Assembly (NCBI RefSeq): GCF_009674775.1
Contig: NZ_WKKE01000012.1
Location: 62,001-126,000 of the forward strand
Origin: Flavobacterium sp. LC2016-23
GTDB lineage: Bacteria > Bacteroidota > Bacteroidia > Flavobacteriales > Flavobacteriaceae
Length of the DNA stretch: 64,000 nt
Direction of reading: 5' to 3'
Part shown: positions 46,589 through 55,265 of the stretch, piece after piece
Position numbering within the stretch: the first letter of the stretch is position 1
Layout: every line of letters starts with the position of its first letter
The notes under the pieces: generated by a model
The model's database searches: none
Told to the model about the DNA's origin: nothing
Seen by the model: only the letters and a program-made list of their open reading frames with translations
Program-made: the position numbers and the translations under genes

Positions 46589-47056
46589 TTAAAACTTTAT
46601 TTTTTTAAGGCTAATATATAAAATATATGAATTTTTCAAACGGTATAATTATTTATTCTTTTATAACAATTTATAAATCATAGTTCAAAATATATGTGTT
46701 GACTGACAGACACCGGCTTCATTTATTTGTCCTTCTTTGCATTCGCAGATACTATATCTTATTCAGAAATCTCATATTCTGAAAAACAAATTACTTTATT
46801 TTAAATATGAGATTTATACGAATCCAAATTCATACTATTTACAGCTTTAAATTTTCTCGTATTTGAGAAATAAAATTTTTAAATTTCAAATAACGGATTT
46901 ATATGCGTTCAAATAAAAAAGCATCACATAGTATGTGATGCTTCAAATTTCTCCTATTTGAAAATTATTTTATTTTTTTTCAAATAAACAGATTTTCAAG
47001 TGAAATTACTTTAAGTATTCTTTTCAATATCGCTTAATTATTCTAGGTAAAAATCT
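46589..47056. other. Hairpin-rich gene-free region
   Basis: Three stems stand out. AAATCTCATATT (46777-46788) pairs with AATATGAGATTT (46804-46815). TTTCTC pairs with GAGAAA at 46853-46870. AGCATCACATA pairs with TATGTGATGCT at 46920-46942 and is followed by a T tract only on the minus strand, so it is a minus-strand terminator with no gene upstream of it. A small RNA is possible; no coding frame fits. Confidence 0.45.
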
Positions 47057-47064
47057 TATATTTG
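47057..47064 (+). promoter_or_regulatory. -7 box that decides the start of the XRE gene
   Basis: TATATTTG matches TANNTTTG exactly. Transcription should begin near 47071, which excludes the TTG at 47062 and favours ATG 47086 over ATG 47071. Confidence 0.5.
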
Positions 47065-47085
47065 ACATTTATGATAAATATTAAT

Positions 47086-47481
47086 ATGCTGGAAAAGAAA
47101 ATACATCAGGGTCGAAATATAAAGCGTTTTCGTGAAATGCTGGGTATAAAACAAGAAGTCCTGGCCTATGAATTGGGTGATGACTGGAATCAGAAGAAAA
47201 TTTCTCTTTTGGAGCAGAAAGAATTGATTGAAAATGATATTTTAGACCAGGTTGCTAAAATTCTTAAAGTGCCTGCGGATGCTATAAAGAATTTTGATGA
47301 AGAACAAGCGATAAATATAATCTCAAACACTGCCTCTTTTGATAATTGCCAACAACCAGCTTTTTTTAATAACCAGCCTACCTTCAATCCTTTAGATAAA
47401 ATGGTAGAGCTTTACGAGCGTATGCTTGAACAGCAAAAGGAAATGATAGACAGATTGGAGAAATTGATTCGGGAGAAATAG
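47086..47481 (+). CDS. XRE-family helix-turn-helix protein
   Basis: About 131 residues. The N-terminal HTH (about residues 8-65) includes GRNIKRFREMLGIKQEVLA and the unusual ELGDDWNQKKISLLEQ recognition segment shared by a Bacteroidota subgroup. A polar linker leads to a C-terminal coiled coil (MVELYERMLEQQKEMIDRLE), probably for oligomerisation. Start 47086 is chosen because the -7 box overlaps the longer versions. It is a single gene, with no toxin-like partner next to it. The regulated genes are unknown. Confidence 0.75.
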   Translation: MLEKKIHQGRNIKRFREMLGIKQEVLAYELGDDWNQKKISLLEQKELIENDILDQVAKILKVPADAIKNFDEEQAINIISNTASFDNCQQPAFFNNQPTFNPLDKMVELYERMLEQQKEMIDRLEKLIREK

Positions 47482-47501
47482 TCTTAAGGTTGTTAGCTTT
47501 T

Positions 47502-47885
47502 CTACTCGGATAACTTTGTCAGAATCGCTTCTTTTGGAATCAAATCAGATCCGCCTCTTTTACTCAACTGTATAACTCCGTCATTGACAAATAAAACCGC
47601 ACTAGTTGAAGCTCCGTCTTTTGTCTTTATGGTAATCTGAGCTTTTTCTCCCAGAACATAAACATAGCCGGTGACTTCCATAATTCCGCTATTTAGCTTT
47701 TCGTCTTTACCGGTAACTTCAGCAGTTCCGAAAATTTTACTGTTTGACTGCGCTATATTCAAATTTAAAATATATTTCTTATTACAGTTCGTGCAATTTT
47801 CGTTGCTCCAGGTCCCTGTAAACTGATTGGTTTGGGAATATGCGGAAAAAGATATAAATGCTATAATCAAAATGATTTTTCTCAT
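47502..47885 (-). CDS. Small secreted protein of unknown function
   Basis: A 127-residue protein from ATG 47885 (MRKIILIIAFISFSAYSQ, a good signal peptide); the frame is open further upstream but without signal-like sequence. The mature part has a CTNC motif near residue 36 of the precursor and beta-rich repeats (GTWSNENC, GTAEVTG, ITIKTKDG), suggesting a small lipocalin-like or beta-sandwich fold. No name can be given. It is in line with the next minus-strand gene but separated from it by a terminator. Confidence 0.55.
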   Translation of the reverse strand: MRKIILIIAFISFSAYSQTNQFTGTWSNENCTNCNKKYILNLNIAQSNSKIFGTAEVTGKDEKLNSGIMEVTGYVYVLGEKAQITIKTKDGASTSAVLFVNDGVIQLSKRGGSDLIPKEAILTKLSE

Positions 47886-47932
47886 ACAGGTGAAAACTTT
47901 TAAAAATAATTGAATTTCAAATATAAATGAAA

Positions 47933-47956
47933 AAAGCATCACTTTCGTGATGCTTT
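47933..47956 (-). terminator. Minus-strand terminator
   Basis: AAAGCATCAC (47933-47942) and GTGATGCTTT (47947-47956) close over TTTC. On the minus strand the stem is followed by a T tract, so it ends the gene at 47977-48396. The stem core resembles the orphan terminator at 46920. Confidence 0.8.
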
Positions 47957-47976
47957 AAGTTGTTTCGGCACTATAT

Positions 47977-48396
47977 TTATTTAATTTTTTTCAGGTACAC
48001 TGATTTTCCGTTTAACGAAACATTGATTTCATTATTTTTTTCAGAGAAAGTTGTTCTTAAAGCATTTCCTTTAAAGATCTGTACATCTCCCCAAACTTTT
48101 CCTGTTTCATCTGAAACATATTCAAATAATAATTTTTTATTATCAGGCTCAATTCCTAATTTATAGCTTGAAAATTTTGAAGTTGTTAAATTGAATTCCT
48201 GTTGTGTGTCAATGATTTTGCCATCAGCATAGAAATTGGTAACGGATTTGTTTAAGGTAATGTCCGGATAATATTTATTTACCATTTCAAGTAAAGCATA
48301 CTGATCTGCATTTGCTTCTTCAATTTTTGTGGTAATAGATTGTCCAAATGAAATTGTTGTAAAAATAAGAGCCAATAGTAAAGTGAATTTTTTCAT
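47977..48396 (-). CDS. Small secreted protein of unknown function
   Basis: A 139-residue protein with a signal peptide (MKKFTLLLALIFTTISFGQ). The rest alternates short strands (SVTNFYADGKIIDTQQEFNL, KLLFEYVSDETGKVWGDVQI), so a small beta-sheet fold is likely. No cysteine pair or catalytic motif was seen. It is divergent from the efflux gene at 48541 with a 144-bp gap. Confidence 0.55.
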   Translation of the reverse strand: MKKFTLLLALIFTTISFGQSITTKIEEANADQYALLEMVNKYYPDITLNKSVTNFYADGKIIDTQQEFNLTTSKFSSYKLGIEPDNKKLLFEYVSDETGKVWGDVQIFKGNALRTTFSEKNNEINVSLNGKSVYLKKIK

Positions 48397-48503
48397 AAAT
48401 TTTAATTTTAAGGGTTAAAGTTTCAAAATATTTTCTAAAACTTACATAATAACCATTTTTTATACAAAATGTAATTATTATATGCAACAAGGTACTAAAT
48501 ATT

Positions 48504-48511
48504 TATCTTTG
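48504..48511 (+). promoter_or_regulatory. -7 promoter box of the efflux gene
   Basis: TATCTTTG fits TANNTTTG and lies 29 bp before the start codon. Confidence 0.5.
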
Positions 48512-48540
48512 CACGAAATAAAAAGCAAAATTTTAAGAAA

Positions 48541-49770
48541 ATGACAACAAAAAAATACATTAAGCTTATCCTGATTTTGGGTTCTTTAACAGCACTTGGG
48601 CCTTTTTCGATTGATATGTATCTGCCTGGATTTTCAGGTATTGCAAAAGACCTGCATACTACTGTAGCCAAAGTTTCAATGAGTTTATCCAGTTATTTTA
48701 TTGGAATTTCTGCCGGACAATTGCTTTACGGACCTTTATTAGATCGTTTTGGCCGAAAAAAACCATTATTTATTGGTTTGATGATTTATATACTTGCTTC
48801 ATTGGGATGTGTTTACGTGAGAGATATTGATTCTTTTATATTTTTGCGTTTTATTCAGGCTGTTGGCAGTTGTGCTGCGACGGTTGCTTCTGTAGCAATG
48901 GTCAGGGATTTGTTTCCTGTAAAGGACATTCCGAAAGTATTTTCGTTATTGATGCTTGTTCTTGGGCTATCACCAATGCTGGCACCCACAATTGGTGGTT
49001 ATGTAACGGAAGATTACGGCTGGCATATCGTGTTCTTAATCCTGATGTTTATGGGGATCGCTATTTTGATTGCTTCACAGATTGGTTTGCCGAACAGTTA
49101 CAAACCGGATTCTTCAATTTCGCTGAAACCGAAACCAATTATTTCTAACTTTATAAAGGTACTTAAGGAACCTCAGTTTTACACTTATGCGTTTACAGGC
49201 TCGATTGCTTTTTCAGGCTTATTTACGTACGTAGCGGCCTCTCCTATCATTTTTATGGATATTTACCATGTTAATGCTAAAACGTACGGCTGGATTTTTG
49301 CCTTTATGTCGGTCAGCTTTATTGGTTCAAGCCAGTTAAATTCACTTTTACTGAAGAAATTTTCAAGTGAGCAAATGATTTTCGGAGCCTTAATCGCACA
49401 ATCTGTTATAACGATTCTTTTCCTGATTCTTTCCTTAAATAATTTGCTGGGCCTTTACGAAACTATCGGAATGTTATTTTTGTTTCTGGCTTGTTTGGGA
49501 ATCTCAAACCCAAATACTGCAGGACTTACAATGGCTCCTTTTGCTAAAAATGCCGGAAGTGCTTCCGCTTTGATGGGCGCTATTCAGTTAGGTCTTGGGG
49601 CTTTAGCTTCTTTCGCTGTCGGAATTTTTGTAAAGGATTCCGTAGCACCTATGGTTCTTATTATGACCGTAACTACCATTATTGCCTTTATTGTTTTGAA
49701 TGTTGGTAAACGTTTTATTACACAAAAAGTTGAAGTAACAGCAGGAGACGACACTGTAATCGGGCATTAA
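48541..49770 (+). CDS. Bcr/CflA-family multidrug efflux MFS transporter
   Basis: A 409-residue protein with twelve membrane helices. The first loop has GPFSIDMYLPGFSGIAKDL, typical of the DHA1 Bcr/CflA group, and motif A reads YGPLLDRFGRKKPL. The middle loop is short and basic. Members export bicyclomycin, chloramphenicol and similar drugs or dipeptides by proton antiport; the substrate here is not predictable. It is a single gene, convergent with the NDH-2 gene across a large perfect inverted repeat. Confidence 0.88.
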   Translation: MTTKKYIKLILILGSLTALGPFSIDMYLPGFSGIAKDLHTTVAKVSMSLSSYFIGISAGQLLYGPLLDRFGRKKPLFIGLMIYILASLGCVYVRDIDSFIFLRFIQAVGSCAATVASVAMVRDLFPVKDIPKVFSLLMLVLGLSPMLAPTIGGYVTEDYGWHIVFLILMFMGIAILIASQIGLPNSYKPDSSISLKPKPIISNFIKVLKEPQFYTYAFTGSIAFSGLFTYVAASPIIFMDIYHVNAKTYGWIFAFMSVSFIGSSQLNSLLLKKFSSEQMIFGALIAQSVITILFLILSLNNLLGLYETIGMLFLFLACLGISNPNTAGLTMAPFAKNAGSASALMGAIQLGLGALASFAVGIFVKDSVAPMVLIMTVTTIIAFIVLNVGKRFITQKVEVTAGDDTVIGH

Positions 49771-49779
49771 AAGGACAAT

Positions 49780-49904
49780 AATTTTCAATTTTTTTAAATT
49801 CCAAATTCCAATAAAAAAGCCAGAATTTAATAAACTCTGGCTTTTTTATGCTTTTCAAATTTCGTAACACGTTTGGAATTTGGAATTTAAAAAAATTGAA
49901 AATT
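49780..49904. repeat. 31-bp perfect inverted repeat with nested terminator
   Basis: The arms 49780-49810 and 49874-49904 are exact reverse complements. They contain AAATTCCAAATTCCA, the word family of 23436, 30223 and 63261. Inside the loop, AAAAAAGCCAGA (49813-49824) pairs with TCTGGCTTTTTT (49836-49847) as a bidirectional terminator. The whole element separates two convergent genes. Confidence 0.9.
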
Positions 49905-49912
49905 ACCTTTTT

Positions 49913-51172
49913 TTAGCTTCTTTTATCGGGTCTGATAATCATTCTAAGCGACTGATCGCTGGCGAAATACGCTACCATCCAGTTCCAGAACGTATTTAAT
50001 CTGTTTCTATAAGTTATTAGCGAGATCAGGTGAATAAACAGCCATATAATCCAGGCAAAGAATCCTTTGAAATGCCATTTTGGGCTTGGCAGATCAACTA
50101 CAGCTTTATTTTTTCCTATAATGGCCATTGAACCTTTATCATTGTAAGTAAAAGGTTTAAGAGTCTTGTTTTTAATAATTGCTTTAAAGTTTTTAGCTAA
50201 ATTGAGTCCTTGCTGAATCGCAACTTGTGCTACCTGGGGATGCCCGTCAGGAAATTTTGAATCTCCGGCTAAAATTGCGGTATCGCCGATCGCGTAAATA
50301 TTCTCAAGTCCGTTTACTTTGTTATACTGATCGGTTGCCATTCGACGACCACGGCCATAACTTTCTTTTGGAATTCCTTCAAAAATTTTAGCAGAAACTC
50401 CTGCGGCCCAAATCAGGTTTTTGGTTTTGATGGTTTCGCCATTTTCGAAATAAACAGTGTCATCAATATAATCCGTCACGCGGCTGTGTAATTTCACGAC
50501 AACGCCCAAATTGGTAAGTGCTTCCAAGGTATCTTTTTGAGAAGCTTCGCTCATTGGTGCGAGTAAAGCATCTCCTCCATCTACTAAATAAACATTACTG
50601 GCTGATGTTTCCAGTTCCGGATATTCTTTTAGCAGAATATTTTTTCGCATTTCGGCAAACATCCCTGAAACTTCCACTCCAGTAGGTCCCCCACCGGCGA
50701 CAACAATAGTCAATAATTTGCGGCGTTTGCGGATATCTTTGGTGATTGCTGCTTTTTCAAGGTTTTTAAGCAGTGTATTACGCATTTCGATGGCATCATT
50801 TAAGGTTTTCATCGGAATAGCATTTTTCATTACGTTTTCCATTCCAAAATAGCTTGTTTCGGCACCTGTGGCAAAAACAAGGTAATCGTAGTTCAGTTCT
50901 CCATTATTAAGGATGATTTTATTTTCGGAAGGAACTACGGAAAGTAATTCCCCAAGACGAAATTGAAGATTCTTTTTACCGGCAAAAAATTTTCTGAAGG
51001 GATAACTGATACTTGAAGGTTCTAAAAAAGCGGTGGCAACCTGGTATATAAGTGGTGGGAAAAAATTATAATTGTTTTTGTCTACAAGCGTTACTTGTAT
51101 CTGAGGCTGATTAACAAGTTCTTTCGCGAGATTCAAACCTGCAAAACCACCTCCAATAATGACTATTTTCAT
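49913..51172 (-). CDS. Type II NADH:quinone oxidoreductase-family flavoprotein (NDH-2)
   Basis: A 419-residue FAD protein. The FAD-binding GGGFAGLNLAKEL lies at the N-terminus, the NAD(P)-binding VAGGGPTGVEVSG at about 160-172, and a second FAD contact in IYAIGDTAIL. The C-terminal part is hydrophobic and amphipathic (WIIWLFIHLISLITYRNRL), the membrane anchor usual for NDH-2. It passes electrons from NADH to quinone without pumping protons. The sequence fits Ndh; a sulfide:quinone reductase is excluded by the lack of its paired cysteines. Confidence 0.85.
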   Translation of the reverse strand: MKIVIIGGGFAGLNLAKELVNQPQIQVTLVDKNNYNFFPPLIYQVATAFLEPSSISYPFRKFFAGKKNLQFRLGELLSVVPSENKIILNNGELNYDYLVFATGAETSYFGMENVMKNAIPMKTLNDAIEMRNTLLKNLEKAAITKDIRKRRKLLTIVVAGGGPTGVEVSGMFAEMRKNILLKEYPELETSASNVYLVDGGDALLAPMSEASQKDTLEALTNLGVVVKLHSRVTDYIDDTVYFENGETIKTKNLIWAAGVSAKIFEGIPKESYGRGRRMATDQYNKVNGLENIYAIGDTAILAGDSKFPDGHPQVAQVAIQQGLNLAKNFKAIIKNKTLKPFTYNDKGSMAIIGKNKAVVDLPSPKWHFKGFFAWIIWLFIHLISLITYRNRLNTFWNWMVAYFASDQSLRMIIRPDKRS

Positions 51173-51257
51173 ATATATTGTTTTACGAATAAGATTATTT
51201 TCTTTTAAATCACCTTAAAAGTACAACATAAATTAACAGTTACAAAGTCATTAGAAC

Positions 51258-52592
51258 TTACTTTTTGAATTTTTTAACAGGTTTTTCTACTACATCGATT
51301 TTGTTTTGCAAAACATAATTGGCTAACAATTTTTCGATCAGTTCGTCTTTGGTTAAATGATGAAAGACAGTTTTTACTTTTGTTTTTAAATCAGCAGAAA
51401 TCTCCTGATTGGGCTTTGTTTTGAAGATTTGTTTCGCCCATAACAAGGTATTATTCTCTTCTAAACTAACTACGGAAGGTTTCTGAAACTTAGTGAATTT
51501 GATCCCCAGTTCTTTTTCGAATTCCGGAATTTCAATTACTTCTTCCTCTTGCAAAACGGTTAAGGAAAGTCCCTTTGCTCCTGCTCTTGCTGTTCTGCCG
51601 CTGCGGTGTACATAATTTTCATACGTATCCGGCAGATGGTAATTTACCACATAAGCAATTTCTTTTACATCAATTCCTCTTGCCGCCAAATCTGTGGCTA
51701 CCAGAATATTAATATGCCCTTCACGAAATTGTTCCATGATTCTGTCACGAATTCCCTGCGATAAACTTCCGTGCAACGCTCCTGATGAAAAACGATTAAT
51801 AGCCAGATTTTTGGCTAATTTATTGACTGCAGCTTTGGTTTTACAGAATATAATCCCGCGTTGGCCTTCTTTTGAATTTAGGAAATGCATTAAAACGTCC
51901 AGTTTTTCAATGGGGTCCACAATGATATATTCGTGATCTATTCCCTGGTTCCCAACAGTTTCCATATCGGCACTCACCTGAACTACATTCTTATTTAGGT
52001 AATTCTGAATCAATTGCTTGATTGTTCCCGGCAAGGTAGCGGAGAATAATAAAGTGCGATGTTTTTTAGGAAGTTCCGCTACAATTTCGTCTAAACTTTC
52101 TTTTAGGATCGAAACCATTTCATCGGCTTCGTCTAAAACTAAGTATTGGGTTTGTTTTAAATCGATGGCTTTACGCTGAATCAAATCGATTAAACGTCCC
52201 GGAGTGGCTACCACAATATGTGTGGGCTGCGTAAGACGTTCTATTTGCGGTTTTATTGGAATTCCACCGCAAGTTGAAGCGATAGATATGTTTGGAATAT
52301 GTTTTCCAAAATCCTCTAAATTTCTAAAAATCTGTTGCCCAAGTTCTCTGGTCGGGACCAGAATGATGGCCTGAACAATGGGTAATTCTGTATTTATTAA
52401 TTGCAACAAAGGCAATCCGAAAGCAGCTGTTTTACCTGTTCCGGTTTTGGCTAAACCTACTAAATCATGATTTTCAGCTAAAAGAAGCGGAATCGTTTTT
52501 TGTTGAATTTCTGTTGGTTCAACGATATTCAATTCGCTTAACGTTTTTAAAATGGGTGCTGAAATTCCTAATGCTGAGAATGGTTTAGACAT
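51258..52592 (-). CDS. DEAD-box RNA helicase
   Basis: A 444-residue RNA helicase with all standard motifs: AKTGTGKTAAFGLPLL (I), PTRELGQ (Ia), TPGRLIDL (Ib), DEADEM (II), SAT (III), IIFCKTKA (IV), ATDLAARGIDV (V) and HRSGRTARAG (VI). The upstream Q motif is GISAPILKTLSELNIVEPTEIQ. The C-terminal extension of about 80 residues is basic. It probably remodels RNA in ribosome assembly or mRNA decay. It follows a second helicase gene on the same strand, with a palindromic spacer between them. Confidence 0.88.
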   Translation of the reverse strand: MSKPFSALGISAPILKTLSELNIVEPTEIQQKTIPLLLAENHDLVGLAKTGTGKTAAFGLPLLQLINTELPIVQAIILVPTRELGQQIFRNLEDFGKHIPNISIASTCGGIPIKPQIERLTQPTHIVVATPGRLIDLIQRKAIDLKQTQYLVLDEADEMVSILKESLDEIVAELPKKHRTLLFSATLPGTIKQLIQNYLNKNVVQVSADMETVGNQGIDHEYIIVDPIEKLDVLMHFLNSKEGQRGIIFCKTKAAVNKLAKNLAINRFSSGALHGSLSQGIRDRIMEQFREGHINILVATDLAARGIDVKEIAYVVNYHLPDTYENYVHRSGRTARAGAKGLSLTVLQEEEVIEIPEFEKELGIKFTKFQKPSVVSLEENNTLLWAKQIFKTKPNQEISADLKTKVKTVFHHLTKDELIEKLLANYVLQNKIDVVEKPVKKFKK

Positions 52593-52617
52593 GTTTTGTT
52601 TTTGTTATTGTTTTTTG

Positions 52618-52680
52618 TTTCAAGTTTCAAGTTTCAGGTTATTGTAATCTACATCTAACCTGAAACCTGAAACTTTTTTT
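52618..52680. repeat. GTTTCAGGTT-family inverted repeat between helicase genes
   Basis: GTTTCAAGTTTCAGGTT (52624-52640) pairs with AACCTGAAACCTGAAAC (52657-52673) at 16 of 17 positions, then TTTTTTT. It is the same design as at 38305-38385, but with a plus-strand T tract. Confidence 0.8.
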
Positions 52681-52693
52681 AACCTTTCCGGAA

Positions 52694-54232
52694 TCAATCC
52701 GGCTCGTTCATGATTTTTTCACGGTATTTTTTACCGATTAACAGCACCATTTTTAATTTATAATCGTCAACTAGCCATTCACGGTAATTTTTACTGCACT
52801 GGCTCAGGCATTTTGCATAACGTTTGATACGGCATTCGATATCATCATCCAGTTCTTTACCAAGAGCTTTTGCTTCCTGTAAAGTTTCACTGTTATCCAC
52901 ACACATTGCGGCATGTTGCTCTAATGACTTGTCTAATACTACTTTAGAACGTAAATTTTGTTTAATGATTAGTTTATGTTCTTCATCAACATCAAAAGTA
53001 ACGTCGGCAGTTTTACTGAATTTGGCACGTAATTCCGGAGGCATGCTGTATTTGAAATACAACTCTATTTCGGTATCATCACGAAGATTTTCTAAATAAA
53101 ATTCCGGTGATTTAAAAATATGCTGCCAGTTAACCGGCTCGCTCCATAAACCAAAACGTGCTGCATTATTCCCTAAATCAATCACTGTAAACTCATCTTT
53201 ACCAGGTAATTTACGAGATCCGCGACCAATCATCTGGTAGTATAAAGTTAAAGATTTTGTAGCTCTGTTTAAGATAATAGTCTCCACGGTAGGCTCATCA
53301 AAACCAGTGGTTAAAATTCCAACCGAAGTTAAGATCGCGTCCGGAGTTTTCTTGAACCATTGCAAAATATCTTTACGTTCTTCAGAACTACTGGTATTAT
53401 CCAGGTGCCTGATATCGTATCCTGCTTCCCTGAAGGTTTCATATACATACAAAGATGTATGGATACCGTTGTTGAAAATCAGTGTTTTTTTACCTAATGA
53501 ACGCTCTGTATAAGCATGCAGTAATTTTTCCTGCATGACCGTATTGGTATATAAATCATCGGATGATTTTACGGTATAATCTCCGTTAATACCCACTTTT
53601 AGAGACGTCAGACCCACATCATAGCTATAGGTTGTAGCACGCGCCAAAAATCCTTTGTCAATCAATGAACTAATGGTGTCTCCCACAATAAGTTCGTCAT
53701 AACTTTGGTGCATGGGTAATTTGATATTCGAACTCAAAGGTGTTGCAGTTACTCCAAGAATAAAAGCATTTTTGAATGAGTTTAATAATTTACGGAATGA
53801 ATTGTAATGCGCCTCATCAATAATAACCAAACCGATATTATCCAGATGTAATTTTTCATCATTGATACGGTTTTTTAAAGTTTCAACCATGGCCACAAAA
53901 CACGAAAACTCGTTTTGATCCGGTAATTCTTTTACTTTACTGTTGATTATTTTATTAGAAACACCAAAGCCTTTCAGCATTTTTGAGGTCTGTTTGCAAA
54001 GTTCGATACGATGCGTTAAAACCACTACTTTTTTGTCATTATTCGCTAAGTAACGACGAACAATTTCGGAGAAAATAACTGTTTTCCCTCCACCTGTTGG
54101 TAGTTGATACAATAAATGATGTTGAGCAGGAGCATTGTCTAAACGATCAAAAATGGCGTCAATGTCGCCTTTTTGGTAAGCATAAAGTTCTTTTTTCTCT
54201 TCTCTTTCTATTTCTAAAGTGTTTTGAGACAT
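52694..54232 (-). CDS. SF2 DEAD/DEAH helicase, RadD-like
   Basis: A 512-residue helicase with motif I LPTGGGKTVIFSEI, motif II DEAH, motif III TATPL and motif VI QMIGRGSR, preceded by an AYQKGDIDAIF Q-like segment. The C-terminal region has no further recognised domain. Overall layout resembles the RadD/YejH group and the helicase part of type III restriction subunits. There is no methylase or nuclease gene nearby, so a repair or housekeeping role is more likely than restriction. The RadD resemblance is an impression. Confidence 0.78.
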   Translation of the reverse strand: MSQNTLEIEREEKKELYAYQKGDIDAIFDRLDNAPAQHHLLYQLPTGGGKTVIFSEIVRRYLANNDKKVVVLTHRIELCKQTSKMLKGFGVSNKIINSKVKELPDQNEFSCFVAMVETLKNRINDEKLHLDNIGLVIIDEAHYNSFRKLLNSFKNAFILGVTATPLSSNIKLPMHQSYDELIVGDTISSLIDKGFLARATTYSYDVGLTSLKVGINGDYTVKSSDDLYTNTVMQEKLLHAYTERSLGKKTLIFNNGIHTSLYVYETFREAGYDIRHLDNTSSSEERKDILQWFKKTPDAILTSVGILTTGFDEPTVETIILNRATKSLTLYYQMIGRGSRKLPGKDEFTVIDLGNNAARFGLWSEPVNWQHIFKSPEFYLENLRDDTEIELYFKYSMPPELRAKFSKTADVTFDVDEEHKLIIKQNLRSKVVLDKSLEQHAAMCVDNSETLQEAKALGKELDDDIECRIKRYAKCLSQCSKNYREWLVDDYKLKMVLLIGKKYREKIMNEPD

Positions 54233-54343
54233 TGTAAATTTTTGGATTTTTGCAAAAGTACACCTAAAAAACAGTTATTCATCTTATTTTAACGTAAAAT
54301 AAATGATTCTTTTTAATAAGATTTTTTATGGGAAGTGTTTTTA

Positions 54344-54874
54344 TTAGTCGATTTTGTCTAAAATTGTCTCAAAATCATGCCTGTTTTTCCATTTTTGTTG
54401 CATTGTTTCTTGTTCGACCGCAATTATTCGGGGCTTAAATTCATTCAAAATGCCGTTCGAAATTGTAAAATTCACCGCTTGTTCAAAGGAATTAAACATG
54501 CTTTTGTAGAACAATTCCTGCTTTATAAAATTTTGAGCCGAAAAGGTCTGGGCAATTTCAAGGTTAAACAACATTACGTCTGCAATCACAAAAGGATCTA
54601 CTCCGAGTGAAATAAAATGCTTGATGTATTTTTGTGCCACAGAACGACGCATTTTTGCTTTTGGGCGCCATTTTGCATTGGGCTTTTTAATGGGAAAATA
54701 TTCCTGCGAGATTTTAACCTTGCATTCCTGCAAAAGTTTATCTTCTTTTGGGTTAAAAGCAAAATCATAGTAGACTTTTACCGGACTAAATTTTTCGTAC
54801 AATTCGATAATTTGTTCTTCGAGCTGTTCTTTATTTAATTCGGATAAATATTTTTTTAAATCGCGCTTACTCAT
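54344..54874 (-). CDS. DUF6155-like protein
   Basis: A 176-residue protein from ATG 54874 (MSKRDLKKYLSELNKEQLEE); the TTG two codons earlier is less likely. It is highly charged and helical, with WRPKAKMRRSVAQKYIKHF in the middle, and lacks membrane or export signals. The start and basic middle segment match what I recall of DUF6155, a family of unknown function. It is divergent from a DUF3817 gene with about 100 bp between them. Confidence 0.6.
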   Translation of the reverse strand: MSKRDLKKYLSELNKEQLEEQIIELYEKFSPVKVYYDFAFNPKEDKLLQECKVKISQEYFPIKKPNAKWRPKAKMRRSVAQKYIKHFISLGVDPFVIADVMLFNLEIAQTFSAQNFIKQELFYKSMFNSFEQAVNFTISNGILNEFKPRIIAVEQETMQQKWKNRHDFETILDKID

Positions 54875-54977
54875 TATCAAAGTTTAAGATTACAAAAGTA
54901 AATTACTTTTGGCATTCATACTCAAAATGCCATCGATAATACTTAATTTTGCCTGTATAAACTCAAAAAATAAATAC

Positions 54978-55265
54978 ATGCTCAAGATTTTTAAAGTTAC
55001 AGCAATTTTAGAAGGAATCTCTTATTTAGTTTTATTTGCTAATATGCTTATTATCAAAACCAACAATCCGGAACTTTACCATACGCTCCTGCGTCCTCTG
55101 GGAATGGCGCACGGAGTATTATTTATTGGTTACATTGTATTGGCCTTTTTGTTGAAAAAACCTCAGAACTGGGACTTAAAAACTTTTGGAATTATTTTAA
55201 TTGCTTCTCTTATTCCGTTTGGGACTTTTTATATCGAGAAAAAATACTTAGAAAATAATGCATAA
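54978..55265 (+). CDS. DUF3817-type small membrane protein
   Basis: A 95-residue protein from ATG 54978 with three hydrophobic segments. The family signature is visible as FKVTAILEGISYLVLF, RPLGMAHGVLFIGYIV and IPFGTFYIEKKY. The frame extends upstream to 54909, but that part is not family-like. Its stop overlaps the start of the mechanosensitive channel gene by 8 bp, so the two are translationally coupled. The function is unknown. Confidence 0.78.
   Translation: MLKIFKVTAILEGISYLVLFANMLIIKTNNPELYHTLLRPLGMAHGVLFIGYIVLAFLLKKPQNWDLKTFGIILIASLIPFGTFYIEKKYLENNA

Noticed and set aside
47086..47481. XRE protein as an antitoxin
   Set aside because: No small partner gene overlaps or adjoins it on the same strand; the coiled coil fits a stand-alone regulator.
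52694..54232. SF2 helicase as part of a restriction or defence island
   Set aside because: No methylase, nuclease or other defence gene adjoins it; neighbours are housekeeping genes.
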